Shown in pieces: positions 32,381 to 45,360 of a stretch of DNA of 64,000 nucleotides. Below the pieces are notes generated by a model that saw only the letters and a program-made list of their open reading frames with translations, searched no databases and was not told the origin of the DNA. The position numbers and the translations under genes were made by a program. This DNA is from Juglans regia (Eukaryota > Streptophyta > Magnoliopsida > Fagales > Juglandaceae). The DNA lies in assembly GCF_001411555.2 (NCBI RefSeq), contig NC_049909.1, positions 4,777,036 to 4,841,035 of the forward strand. The letters are read 5' to 3'. How positions within the stretch are numbered: the first letter of the stretch is position 1; every line of letters begins with the position of its first letter.

Positions 32381-32484
32381 AGAGAGGATAATGCCGGAGG
32401 AAGCTTGCCATGATTCGTGGGCCTCATTCACACATGGATAATTGGGGCTGGTCTAGAAGAATAGAACTATCCTAACAGGATATT

Positions 32485-32486
<2 letters not shown>

Positions 32487-32516
<30 letters not shown>
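32487..32516. repeat. (TA)n microsatellite
   Basis: An uninterrupted TA dinucleotide run in the short spacer between the LINE and the next solo LTR. Confidence 0.8.
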
Positions 32517-32521
<5 letters not shown>

Positions 32522-32569
32522 TTTCATTACCGATTTCATTTTAAAAATCAATGGTTCCACCTACCTAAG

Positions 32570-34140
32570 TGATGAATTGCATAATTTAATATATTTTATC
32601 ACTTCTTAACTGTAAATTTTAGTCTAATTTTATTTACTTTTGTTAATTTTAGGCTTCATTGTCATCATTTGAAATTATTTCAGATTTGAAAAAAAAGAAT
32701 GTCCAAATTTTATAAGCCTATCGTCTAAGTACTCTTAGATTTAAATGAAGATCTATTCAAATATAAGAGTTGATCATCAGTGTTATTTGAGAATAAAGAT
32801 CAAGTTAAATGTTTGAAGATGTTATAGCGAGAAGAAGATTTTCAAATTCAGACGTTGGCAAAGAGAAGTGATTTGAATCTATTCTATTGGCGTCTAACTA
32901 CCTGGAGGAGAAAAAGTAAAAAAATAAAAGATATTCATCAAATTCAAAAGGAAGAGACGTGATGCTAATGGTAGGAATGGACTTGACTTAGTCTACCAAC
33001 TACCACCGTATGATGGGTATAGGAAAAGAAAAAAAAAAAAAAAGAAATAGAAAAGAGAAAGGAAGTTGAACCTGGAAGGACATGGAAGGAATTTGAAAAG
33101 AGAAGTTTTAGCTTTAGCTGGACTCTTGGACGTAACGCACTAAACGGATTGGACGAGATTCAAAATTCAAGTTGGTTTTCGGCTACTGCACGCACGGGAG
33201 AGGAACGAGTTTGATTTTTTGGTTTCAGAAAAAAGGAACGGGGTCGACGCAACAACAACAAAAAAAAAAAAAAAAGGAACGGGGTCGACGCAACACATAA
33301 AAAAAAAGAAAATAAAAAGACTGAAGAAGAAATTCGACGGTTCGGCGACTTGGAGGACGAGACTGCAGACGGCGAGAGTATTTTTAGTATTCATTTTCTT
33401 TCTATTTCTCTCAGAGAAATTATGATGAATTCGTTTTTGTTAAATTTAATTTTTAGCATGAACTAAATTTTTTTATTCTAGAAAAACGATGTAATCTAGT
33501 TTCAAACTATGTTTACTTTTCTATTCTAATTTGAAGTAATTATCTTCTATGTTTGTCTGATTTATTCTGAGTTTATTGCTTCTAATTAACCGGTCATTAA
33601 TTAGATGATTTTAATTTTATGATTTGTTGTCGAAAGAGGGAATTATAGGATAGATATTGGATATTTCAGCATAGGCAAATATAGAGATCGAAAGACTTGT
33701 ATGAACCTATGTAGTATTACAATCATTGGTCTTATTGCTTTCTTGCTTTATTAATTTGCATACTCTTGTGTAAAATGATGAACAAGAATAATTTTCAATT
33801 GACTATCGAAAGAGACTTTTGGATGTTTGTGGAGATTTGCTAACAAACAGAGAGAATTAAATTCAATTAGTTAGATGAGTAAAGTATAGTGAGGAATTAG
33901 GTAAAATCGATTTCCTAGAAGTTTTCTTTCTTATTGATTTGATCTTTGAACAACATATTTCTTTTCTTTTGAGTATTTTTTTTAATTAATTTTATTTTAA
34001 TTTGCAATTACAAGAATCTTAGTGACTTTTCTAAATAAAATCGAGATTAGTATAATTTCAATATTTGTTAAAAGTAAGTTACCAATCCCTGAGGACGATA
34101 CTCTTCTCATCACTTTACTATAAAACTACGGTACTGTGTA
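32570..34140 (+). repeat. Solo LTR, Tat/Athila-like, TSD CTAAG
   Basis: A 1571-bp LTR-like unit beginning TGATGAATTGC and ending GGTACTGTGTA, flanked by CTAAG on both sides (32565-32569, 34141-34145). The U5-type phrase CCCTGAGGACGATACTC near 34087-34103 is typical of Tat/Athila LTRs. There is no internal region or second LTR, so it is read as a solo LTR left by LTR-LTR recombination. An internal near-direct repeat of about 42 bp containing GGAACGGGGTCGACGCAACA lies at about 33234-33300. The end TA instead of CA is a reservation. Confidence 0.65.
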
Positions 34141-34248
34141 CTAAGTTATTTTCTTACAGAAGAATCACCTCACAGCCACAAAAAGAAAAGTAGCAACTAC
34201 AAATAATCAATGTAATTATAGGTGGAATACACGGTATGTTTTAAATAT

Positions 34249-36977
34249 TGGTATTTACAAAACTACCCCTAAACTTTTCCAAATTACCACTAAAGCCTAA
34301 ATTTTCACTATTTACAACAATTTGGGGCTCAAATTTTACAAATCTCATATTTTCTATGTTCTAAAATCATATATGCCCTAAGAGTTATAAGAATCAAATT
34401 ACAACTATGTCAAACTCAACCAACCCGTGGCATGCATATCTTATGGGGCTATATGTGATTTCAAGTCTAAAACCTCTATGGATGCATGTATGCTCAAATT
34501 TCATCAAGTGGCAAGCATGAACCTAACTTTAGGGGCATGCTTATGACTTAGATTCAGGTCATACAAATTCATCCCAACACTTAAGCATTGATTAAAGCCA
34601 AATCACCACTAAACCATCAATTAAGTATATGCATGATGTTTCTAGTTTTTCCTTGTCAAATAGATGTTTAAAACCTAAATAAATCATGCATTTTCATTCT
34701 TATCCCAATTACAAGGCTTTTATAAATGCTCATTACTCAAGTTTTGGCAATTTAATCAAACCTTCATAAATTAAACTTAAATCAAGTGAAACTAAAACAT
34801 GCTTGATGATCAACACAAGATATGGATTTATAATCTATCATGGCATGCTTTCTACCTCAAATTTAAACTTTCAAAAATTATTTCAAGAAATTAGTGAATC
34901 ATATAGAATCATATCAAGACATTCCATGGCTAAAAATGCAACCTAAAACAATTCATTCATTCAAAATTTCAAATCTAACCTAGTTTGCATTTAGCATGAT
35001 AAACGTCAATTAAAGCCTAACATGCCATTCTAACACCTAAAAAAATATAGGGCATGATTACTTACAAAAACCGTGGCCCTTGAGCTCCCAAACACTACTC
35101 ACTTCAAGAACACTCTCAACTCACTCGGTTTCTCTCTATTTTCACACTAAGAGGGAATGACTCTTAAGAATGCTAGAAGAATGATTTGAGGAGTGGTGTG
35201 AGGAAGTGAGGAGTGAGGGGGGGGGGGTATTTATAGGGCTTCATGGAGGGTGAGGGGTGTGGGTTTGGATGAAGGTGAGGCTTGGAGTTGGTGGAGGTGG
35301 GCGGTGGTGTGAGGAGTTAAACTTTATAGCTTGTGTCATCCTTGGTTTGGTGAATAGTGTTCCATTTTCTCATCATTTCTTCAAGGTCAGGTGCTACAAT
35401 GAGGCTATGGGTGCAGGGGCTGGTTTGGTTCAGAAAATAAAACAAAAATCAAAGGATTGCAAGGTGAGGTCATGCTAGAAGCCAACGGGTAGGGGTCTTC
35501 CAAGCTAGCCAGATTTTCATCACCTCTTTGTCTCATCCTTATGCTTTGTTTTGCAAGTATAATGACTTCATTTGATGGATTTTCAGGTGAAGGAAGGATG
35601 CTTGATTGGATGCCAAGTGATCATATATGTGCAGGTCATGAAAGGAAGCAAAGTGAGGGTGGTTGTCTAGTGACATGTGCAACCTTCTTCAAATGCCAAT
35701 CGGTTTGGCATTTCGTTGGGGGATAAATGATTAACAAGCTTTTGAGTGCCTTGAAGGACTGCTTAGGGATTGGAGGGCAGGGGTGGTGGTGTGTGGAGGT
35801 GGCTCATTGAAGAGTAGAAAATCCTTGAAGAGTTGAAGGTTCGCGGTTTGGTTCCAGCTAAACTTCTTAGGAGAATAGTTGGGTTTTCGCTATTGTTTCT
35901 TGGAATCATTTTGTCCCCTTGCTAGGTCTAAACCTTGAGTGATGTGGTGAGGTATGATGAGAGGTGCAATTACCCTTGAAACATTGCTGAAATTGGCATG
36001 GGCTTTGGGGCTGGTTTGATGAGGTGTGCATGGTGGTGCATCAAAGTGCTTATTGGTGGTTGTGTTGGCATTAACATGGCTTGGTTCCAATTGACATGTG
36101 TTGGGTTAAGCTTAAAATTCTAGGGTTTTATAAGAATAATGCAAAATAATTATAAAAACCAAAACTTTCAGATCATAAATATGAAGAAAATAATTTAAAG
36201 AAAATTATGCAAAAATATGATGTTGAAGTTACTATTCATGTGTGAGATGAATAGAAGTTTAAACATGGTTGGGAGGGAACCCTATGGGCTTGTGGTTCAT
36301 CTTGAGTTTAAGGAAAACTAATGGTATGGTGTATGTGGGCCTCATAATGAAATAAACGACAAGGCTTTTGGGTTTCATGGGTTGGACTTTATTTGGCCAT
36401 TTGTGCAAACCATGGATGTGGGCTTTGTAGTGGGTATGCAGACCTTATGTCCAGATTTGTGGGGCTTATCTATAGCCTCAAAGGTCCACTAGGTTGGATC
36501 CTAACCTTAGGTCTTTCATAGGTTGGGCCAATGGCCTTTACTCTTATTAAGTTAAGCTCAATGACTATATTTCCATTATATTGGGTCTGATTTCTAATGT
36601 CCTTTAAGAAAGGCTTGTAACCTTATAACTCTCAAATTGGCCTAAGGCTTTTGGTACCTATTCTTAGCCCATTTCATCCTTAGTGAATTATGACCCTAAA
36701 TAAAACACTCTCAAGCTACTCTAAATCCATCCAACACTTAGCCTTTTATCTTAGCCCATCAATATGTCATGTGTCATACTACTATTGGCCTCTTGGTATT
36801 CATCTTTAAATATTATTAAAACACAAAAATCTTCTAATAATTGTAACTAAACCAATGGTGTGAATCTTATGCCAAATTAAGCTCTAAAATTTTCTAAAAA
36901 AAATTCACAACCTATACTAGTTAGGATCTTAGGTGTTAAGTTCAAGTCTTACAGTGATTTTTAAGTGGGGAGTTACA
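34249..36977 (-). repeat. Solo LTR, Ty3-type, minus strand, TSD AATAT
   Basis: A 2729-bp unit flanked by AATAT (34244-34248, 36978-36982). On the minus strand it starts TGTAACTCCCCAC and ends AAATACCA. A minus-strand TATA box CCCTATAAATACC lies at about 35227-35239. A TGTAAGTA word is at about 35058-35065, downstream of it. No internal region is attached. Small frames in it are not genes. Confidence 0.75.
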
Positions 36978-37004
36978 AATATTGCACCAAGTGGCATGCT
37001 CTGT

Positions 37005-40000
37005 TGTAACACCCCACCTAAAAAGCTACTTAGGCCTTGACCTTAGTAGCCTTAAACCTAGTTAATTAGGATTTGGGCTATTTGAGAATAAGAACAATTG
37101 TGGATATTTGAATTGGCAAGAGGACCATATACTTTGGGTTTAGTAGAATTATTAGAAGATTCTAGTGCAATATTGATTTTGAAGAAAATGATTTTTTATT
37201 TTTTATTTTATTTTGTAGCTTGATTGGTTTAGTAATATTATTTTGGAGGATTTTTAGTACTTTATTAATTTTGAGCATAAGAAGCCAAGAGGCCCATAAG
37301 GGAATGACACATGATATATTGGAGGGTTGCCACATTAATGGGCTAAGTAATTTGGGTTAAATATTTGATGAAATTAGAGAAGGCCCAAAGAGTGGTTTAC
37401 TAAGGGCCCAAGCTTTTTGGGTATAAAGGCTTAGGAGAGACAATAAGAATTTAGGCCCTACTTGATGGACATAAGAATTTAGGGCCCTAATGCACAAATA
37501 ATATGATGAGCTAAGGATAAGATGTTAAAAAGTTTTAGGCCCAACTTGGGAGATATAAAGTTTTGCCTTCTTGGAGGACACTAGAAAATAGGTTCAATGT
37601 AAAGGAGATAAAGCCATTGGGCCTAACTTAGTAAGAATGAAGGCCTTAGGCACAACTTGGAAGACATAAGATTATAGGCCTCACTTATTGGACACAAGAC
37701 TATGGGCCTAACTTATTAGACCCAAGATATTAGGCCCAACTTAGTAAGCATAAGGTCATTGGGCCTAACTTAGTAAGATTCAAGACTTTGGCCCAATTGA
37801 GGAAAGACCCAAAGATTAGGACCCAACCTAGTAGGCCTTTGAGGCCATAGATAGGCCCCACAAATTTGGACATAAGGTCCATATCATAACCCACTCCAAA
37901 GCCCACATCTAAGACTTGCACTTTTGGCCCAACCAAAGCCTAAAACCTTGTCTTTTATTTCGTTCTTCCAATTGGAGCCCACATACGCCATACGATTAGT
38001 TTCCTCAAGCCCATATTGTACCCTACGCCCCTAAGGATTTCTTTGGACCCCAATTAAGTTTTGAACTTGGGTTAAGTGCATTGATTAACTTTCACTCGAT
38101 TAGTGATTTCTAAAACCTTGTTTTAAGCTTAATTTCCTTTTTAATTATTTCTCACATCTTTTATCTGGGCTTTATTATTTTTACTTTAGCTTTTCATCAT
38201 TCTTGGACTAAATTAGAAGAATATTCTTGATCCAGCACATGTCATTAGAGGCAATGACATGTAATTGTCCAAAACATCACTTGGTATATTATACCAATTC
38301 AACCCCTAGTCCACGCCAATTTCATTCTTTCCTCAAGTGTATTTTTGTCTTTTAACACCTCACATTATCCCCTTAGCTCAATTGAGTATGGGTCATTTTT
38401 TGCCCCGAGGAAACTAGACCAAAGAAGCCAACCATTCCATTGGAGGCTTGGTTGAAGCCAAACCGAATGGCTTGTATTTAGTTTCACTTCTGCACATGGC
38501 TGAGCCACCACCACATGCCACCTCCCTTCTCCTCCAATCCCCAAGAGCCCCTCCAGTCATCATGGTGAACCTTGACTCAATGCACCCCAAATGGTGCCAA
38601 AATCGATTGGCTTTTGTAGAAGATACCACTTGGCAACCACCCCCCTTTTCACCCTCTTCTTTGAGCTGCACACACATCATCACTTGGCAACTAATCCTCC
38701 ACTATCTACCACCTAAAAAAGCCTTCAAAGCATGTCATGATACCTACACAAATAAGCCATGGAGATAAAACAAGGTGATGCAAGCAAGAAATGCACCATG
38801 GCATGACCTCATGCCTCATTTTTCTTGTTTTCCTTTTTATTTTCATCCCATGGTAGCTCCTACACCGACTTGGCACTTTGCAGCACTTGAAATAAAGAAA
38901 ATCATGAGGGATAGGGCACTGTTCATGCCTACACTCATCACCACCACCGCCCACTCCACCAATCACAAGGCTCTCCTCTAGCCAAGGCCGGCGTCCCCCT
39001 TCCTTCTTGAAGCCTATAAAAACCCCCTCCACTCCCTCAGTTCTCCACACCTTTTCTCCAAGCTTTCACTTGAGGTCTTGAGAGCTTCTCCTCCCTTAGT
39101 GAGCCATGGAGAGAAACTCACTGAGGTTTTGAGTGTTCTCAAAATGAGTGAGTTTAAGTGTAACGCCCCGATCTTGGAGGTCCGGAGGGTTAACTCATAA
39201 TACTTAATATTAATTTCAATAACACAACTATAAAATCTAGAAACTTTCAAAAAATATCAATTCATTTACTCCACCCAAAAATCTATGTTCTTTCATAAGG
39301 ACAATAAAGAAATTCTCCATAACATAAATTAAAAATTCTCCAAATACTCGAAAATATCCTTAATTTATCAAATCAAAATAACCAAAAATAAATCAATTTA
39401 CTACTACAACTCTCAAATAAGCACTTGTACCCTCAGACACTTATTCTACTATAATCATCACACCTTGCTAAAATTTCCTACTCTTGTTCTCCAGTTGGAC
39501 CATCAAAATTATCTTAAAAATATTTGGAGATAAGGGGTGAGTTATCAACAACTCAGTAAGCAGAGGACATATATTAGTGTGTAAACATGAGCATTTACAG
39601 AGTTCAGAATGCAGAACAAAAATATTTTCTTTCAGAATGAAGAATCATAATAATGTTTTCAAAATACAGCATCAGAACATGTTATAAAAAATATCAGAGC
39701 GAAAGCTAAAAAATATTCATAATCAAAATCCCTTTGGCATAGCATAAACTGAAACATTACATCTTATTTTATCATATCAGAACAAATACCATGTTTAACC
39801 CCCGTGGTAGGGTTGTGCAAACCCTGGTAGCTAACCGAGCAGAAACAGAATGTGAATCTTCCCCTTATTCATTCTCAGAGCCCCGAGTGTACACATAGGA
39901 AATACCATGCGGAAAACCATTTTGTTTCCAAAGTGGGTGCACCAGAAACAAAAAAGTTGGTACCAACACGAACAGAGGCCACAGATTTACACCCGTGGTA

Positions 40001-42893
40001 AGGTCAGAACGGAACAGAAACAGAAACAGAATGTTATGCTAGAGGTTTTCAGAAATCACATCAGATCATATCAGAGTACAGAAAATCTTCTAAACAAAAC
40101 AAAATCATATCACAACATAATTTATGCACAAAATTTCATATTCGCTCTCTTTTTAAAGTTCAGAAACAGAATGTCAAAAATAAGCTCATGTCTACACCAG
40201 TCATGACAGAAAATAAATTTTTCTTAAACAGAATCTCATGAGTAATGCAGAACAAATAACTGAGGTAGTTCAAATTTCTTTTCATAATCAAATATGCATA
40301 TTTTTCAAAAATAACATCAGCTCATTTTATTTTAATGCAAAGTCTAGCATAGGAACCCCGCTTACCTAAACGACTTAGCTTTTCATAATTTTCCTCAAAA
40401 ATGTCGAGTCGACTATAAATCGTCACCTATAAAAATAATCACGTAATTTCCGTAAGTTTTCAATCAATCACGGATTTCGATATTTGAGCCTAAGCTTCTT
40501 AAATAACCTATTTTAATTCCTCAAAACTTAAAACCTTCATAATCCCAAAATATATCATCACTTCCTAAAATCACCAATATCCACCATAACCCACATCAAA
40601 CTCAAAACACCAATATTTAAATCCGAAACAGCTTACAAATCTCATAGCATAAACCAATCGCACAAACAACTCTATCATCTAATCCAACCGACCCCCTTAC
40701 TCCTCGGACTCAGTCCGGCACAACCAACCAATTCACAGTAAATATGAGTTAGCGCAAAAAATACATTTAAATCTCAAAAGTTCTTAGGAAAAATACTTAC
40801 AATGCTATAATATAATTTTTGAAAACTCACGGAGGTGCTAGAAGTGGCAGCACAGAAATGGAATAGTGCAAAATGCACTGTTAGGGAAGGGTTTAGGGGT
40901 GTCGGTGAAGCTAGTGGTGGTGGTGGTTGGCCATGGGGGGCGGCGTAGAGGGCGGTTTAAGGACAAAATGTTCAAAATGGAAATGTTGATGGATGTGCTT
41001 CACCGGTGGTAGATCGGGATTGAGGATGGGTGCATTAGGTTGTTAGGAGGTCTTGGATGAAATGGTGAAGAAATGGTGGCCGGTGGTGGTGCGACGGCGG
41101 CGCGGGAGCATAAGGACTGCCGTGGCTTAGTGTTAAGCGTGGGGGCAAACGACGACACGGGAGGAGTTGAGATTGGAGGGAGGTGGTTGCTGGAGGGTGG
41201 AGAAGGTCGTGGGATGGGCGGTGTCGCTGGACGGAGGCGCACGGTGGCGGGCTGGGAGAGGAAGGAAAATGCACAGGGAGAGGGAGAGTGGAAGCAGTGG
41301 TTTTGGAAGAAAAAGAAAGAAAAAGAAAGAAGAAAAAGAGGAAAGAGAAAAAGAAAGAGGAAAAAGAAAAAAAATGGAGGGAAAGAAATGAAGTCTAATC
41401 CTCACAACTTGGGTCACAAAATTGATCCAACGAAAATTATTTCAAAACAACAGTTTAAATAAAATTAATTTAAACACAGTGACTAAGTAAAATAAAATAA
41501 TTAAATCCAACAACACAATAATTTTAAAACCCACAAACAACTAATTTAAATTAAGAGAAATTTAAATGCAAAACAATAATTAATATTAATAAAGCATAAC
41601 AAAATAATTTTCACAACTTAAAAAAAATTATAACATAAACCAACGAGAAATCCAATAAATTTTAAAACAAGAGAACTAATATTTAAATTAATTAAAATAA
41701 TCATTTAGTTAAAATACACTAAAATACGAGGTATCACATTAAGAGCTTTTGAGGCCACTATTTTCACCATTTTTTCGCATATTGCATATAAATGTCATTT
41801 TCACATGAAAGCTTGCTACATATGCACATGTCATGAAATAAAATTTTCAAACATGGCATAAAAATGAATTTTGTCACGACCCCAAAGGCTAGGATGGTGA
41901 ATTATCCTAGTGGAACTCCTCTGTTCACTTTGGAGTGAGTAAAAAATGGAGTGGTAACCCCTGGGTTGACAAAGAACCGTCAACGGGCTTTAAAAGGATT
42001 CTTTTTAAAGAATGCCAGAGCGATACTGGTGGGTGCATATGTTATGATGAACTACTATGATGATGAAATGTTATGATACCAATTCATTGAGAATGATGTT
42101 TGCAGATAAAGACGTAGTGTTAACATGAGTTGTGCTACGATTACTGGCAGGTGCTCACGATGTACATGGGGAACCGTGTTGCTACCATACGTATGTTAAT
42201 GATGGCTTAAATAATGATGAAATGTTATGATTTTTTTTAAAGCAATGAGGTATGAAATGTTCACTTTCGAAATGTCATGTTTTTGAAATGAGAAAGTAAA
42301 AATGTTCTCTAAAAGAGAAAGTGCATCAAAGCTTTTCTGAAAATGTTGAGGAACCTGGATGGGAGACAAATGCAGATTTTTTTTTTTTCTGCATATCCTT
42401 GCATGCATATCATGTTTATCATTAATCATGCATATCTTATCTATGTGCAAGTTGGTTGTTTAATTTACTAATATTTCAAGTAAATCTCACCCATGTGGAC
42501 CCACTATCATTCCCCCTGGAATGGTAGAAGTTGTGTCAGGACAAGTAGAGGAAGAATAGGAAGGACCATTGGATACAGTTGGTTGAAGGAGTCGGACCTT
42601 GAGTGAAGACTAGATATAATTTTGATGCTTATAAGCATTGACTCCTCATACTTCAATGCACATGAAATAGTTAATCTAACCATGGAACTTGGATTAAGTA
42701 ATTTGTATTAAGGAAATGCTATCCTTAAGTTTGAACTTATGACTGTTATTAATGTTATTGGGATGTTTTAGTTTACTCTGACATGAGTTATAACTAATCA
42801 CCCATATTTCGTTGCGATTATTGCATACTGCTAGTTGCATTTTAGGATATATTGCATATTAACTGTCATGAGCGGGGGTTTGGGGGTGTCATA
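37005..42893 (+). repeat. 5' LTR of the plus-strand Ty3 element, split by a nested LTR
   Basis: It starts TGTAACACCCCACC and ends GTGTCATA next to the PBS. Without the nested solo LTR and its duplicated TTAAG it is about 3.3 kb. A TATA box CCTATAAAAACCCCC is at about 39013-39027, giving a plausible transcription start near 39045. Its start matches 46209 onward in the 3' LTR, but about 1 kb present here (about 37080-38065) is missing there. The frame 38448-38768 is not a gene. Confidence 0.8.
39159..41738 (-). repeat. Nested solo LTR, TSD TTAAG, related to 5270-7449
   Basis: A 2580-bp LTR inside the other LTR, flanked by TTAAG (39154-39158, 41739-41743). Minus-strand ends: TGTGATACC... and ...GGGGCGTTACA. 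Its layout follows the LTRs at 5270 and 11569: GC-rich island (40900-41260), purine run (41290-41395), AT-rich U3, and the shared block with the palindrome CGGACTCAGTCCG at 40705-40717. It is diverged from them but clearly the same lineage. Confidence 0.85.
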
Positions 42894-42896
42894 GGG

Positions 42897-42908
42897 TAGT
42901 ATCAGAGC
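42897..42908 (+). other. Primer binding site, initiator tRNA-Met type
   Basis: TAGTATCAGAGC, one mismatch from TGGTATCAGAGC, lies three bases after the LTR end. Confidence 0.75.
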
Positions 42909-43053
42909 AATTTTGTCTCTGGGTAAATCCACATGTCCTTAGGAATGATATGCCAGAATGTAGGGTTGAATCTTTAGTTTGGTAAGGCTTGAATCCTGAA
43001 GTTGGAGCTTGATTTGATACACATGCATCTAAGGAGTTAAAGGATTAAAGCAA

Positions 43054-44015
43054 GATGGCATGTGGCAGAAAAGAAAGGAACACTGAATGTTCTAACACTC
43101 GAAGAGAGCAAGATCACTCGTTGGATGGAGGACATGATCTGGCGGGCACAATTCATCAAATGATAGAGATAATAAAGCAGCAACAGGAGATCATCCTTAG
43201 ACAGAATCATCAGCAACCTCACCCTCAAATGGAAAGGCAAGAGCTAGTGGAAAATAAAGGATGTTCATATAAGAAATTTATGATATATAGATACCCTAAC
43301 TTCATGGCAACTGAAGGACCCATGAGGGCCAACAAGTGGTTACTCGATCTTGATATGACCTTCGAGATCAGTGGCTGCACTGAGGAGCAAAAGGTGCAGT
43401 ACGCGGGGCATTTGTTACAATGAGAAGTTGTATCTGGTGGGATACCAAAAGGCAGTTGTTGATAAGAGAATTGGGCGACATTGATGCTTTGACCTGAGAA
43501 AGATTCAAGGAGGATTTCGATAATCGATTCTTTTCAGAAACGATCAAGCAGTAGAAGGCACAAGAGTTTGCCACTCTAGTACAAGGAAATTTCATAGTGC
43601 AATACACCGCAAAGTTGATGGAGCTAGGAAGGTTCGCTTCACACTTGATAGACACCGAAAAGATGTAGGCTCAAAAGTTTCAAGGTGGGTTGCAACCTCG
43701 TATTCGCAGCTAAGTAGCCGATTTTCGCATCGATAACTTATAGGAGTTATTCAATGTGTTATGACTCATATTAGCATGGAAAGGAAGAGGGATTCTCCCT
43801 TCATTGCTGGAGGAAGTAACATCAAGAGGAGGATAGTACAAAAATCTAACAAAGGAGGGCGTTATGCCTACCCCACCTACTACCTGCCGAAAGTATGGGA
43901 AGGTCGACGACAGAGAGTGCAAATTTGTATTGGTGGTATGCTTCAAATGTGGTTAGCCTGTCCATATGATTCGAGAATGCCCTTAAAATACAAAAGGAGG
44001 CATAAATGCTCGTAA
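43054..44015 (+). pseudogene. Ty3/gypsy gag with zinc knuckle, broken
   Basis: The open frame 43055-43423 gives a coiled N-terminus (MIEIIKQQQEIILRQNHQQP) and the gag core FMATEGPMRANKWLLDLDMT followed by ISGCTEEQKVQYAGHLLQ, very characteristic of plant chromovirus gag. The domain then continues across stops and frameshifts to about 43750. A CCHC knuckle is still encoded at 43939-43980 with an in-frame stop inside it. The product would be the capsid polyprotein. Confidence 0.8.
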
Positions 44016-44040
44016 CCCTAGAAACAAGCCGAATCAGAGA

Positions 44041-45360
44041 CCTCCTAACCCTCGGTGATATAGATGAGGAAGCACCAGGAGTTGAAGAAACAGAAGTCGT
44101 TACTGGTATTTTCCCTTAGTACTCCTCACTTTTTATAGAAACTAGCCCTTTTAATTTAGCTGCTAGGTATATGGTAGTTCATGATTATGTTCTAGGTAAT
44201 GTCACACTATACAAATATACGACATGTGCCTTATTTGATTCTGGCGCAACGAGTCTTCCGTGTTAGCTACGTTTGCACGAATATGTATCCTATCGACATA
44301 ATCATTTCCTTAGACCGTAGTAGTTACAATTCTTGATTGATTTACAGTAAAGTGCACTCGAGACCTTAGGAATTGCCCTCTAAGTCTAGATGGGAGGATT
44401 ATGGAAGCATAACTTGTTACCTTCAGTCTTTTGAGGTTTGATTTGATATTAGGAATGAACTGGGTATCCAAATTCTATGCCAAGTTAGACTGCCAAAGGA
44501 AAGAGATTGTGTTTGACTCACCTGGGGTTGGTGGAGGAACCATAAAGGTTATTCCCTCTTTAGTTAGAAACTACATCGCTAACGGTAATTTGGCCTATCC
44601 AGTTGAAGACTCCAGTAGGGATAAAGAGATTCAAGGGATACCTGTACTTGAGGATTTTCCTAAGTAATTCACAGACAACTTACCAGGATTACCCCCAATT
44701 GGGAAACAGAGTTCGTTATAGATCTAGAACCTGCCACAAATAGAACACCATACCATATGGCCCAGTTAGAATTAAAGGAGTTTAAGGTTCAAATAGAGGA
44801 ACATAGGCAACATCTTAGCTTAATGTTGGAGATACCGAAGGAGCATAGGTTGTATGCCAAGTTTAGCAAGTGTGGATTTTGGAAGTGAGGTTTCTAGGGC
44901 ATGTGATTTCAAGTAAAGGAGTAGCGGTTGATCCGAGTAAGATTGAAGCGGTAGTGAATTGGCAATGTCTTACCTGTATACAGGAGGACTGAAATTTCTT
45001 AGAATTAGCCGGTTACTACCAAAAGTTTGTAGAGGGTTTCTCTAAATTATTAGGACCTCTCATCGCCCTAACCAGGAAGAACACCAGGTATGTCTGGACG
45101 GAGAGATGTGAGCAAAGTTTTTTGGAACTCAAGACAAGGCTCACAACCACATCGGTTTTAGCGCTGTCGGAACCACCTATGCCTTATGAGGTATTCAATG
45201 ATGCATCTAAATTAGGAATTGGATGTGTGCATATGAAGATGAAGGCATTGTCACTTACGCTTCTCGACAACTTAGGAGCCATGAGCAGAATTACGCCACC
45301 CACAACATAGAGTTAGTCGCCGTAATTTTTGCCCTGAAGATCCGGAGTACATTTTGTTAC
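44041..45360 (+). pseudogene. Ty3/gypsy protease and RT/RNase H remnants
   Basis: Protease: LFDSGATSL near 44235-44265, with the catalytic DSG, then FDLILGMNWVSKFYAKLDCQ at 44434-44493. The RT start (PYHMAQLELKEFKVQ) near 44750 jumps straight to the connection region LYAKFSKCGFWK near 44849-44886, so the catalytic RT palm with its YxDD loop is deleted. RNase H start follows: LAGYYQKFVEGFSK, then LKTRLTTTSVLALSEP and VFNDASKLGIGC at 45193-45228. Many stops are present. Not functional. Confidence 0.8.

Noticed and set aside
38448..39050. Frames 38448-38768 (+) and 38706-39050 (-) in the Ty3 5' LTR
   Set aside because: They lie in LTR promoter DNA just upstream of its TATA box and have no known domain; the corresponding part is not present in the short 3' LTR for comparison.
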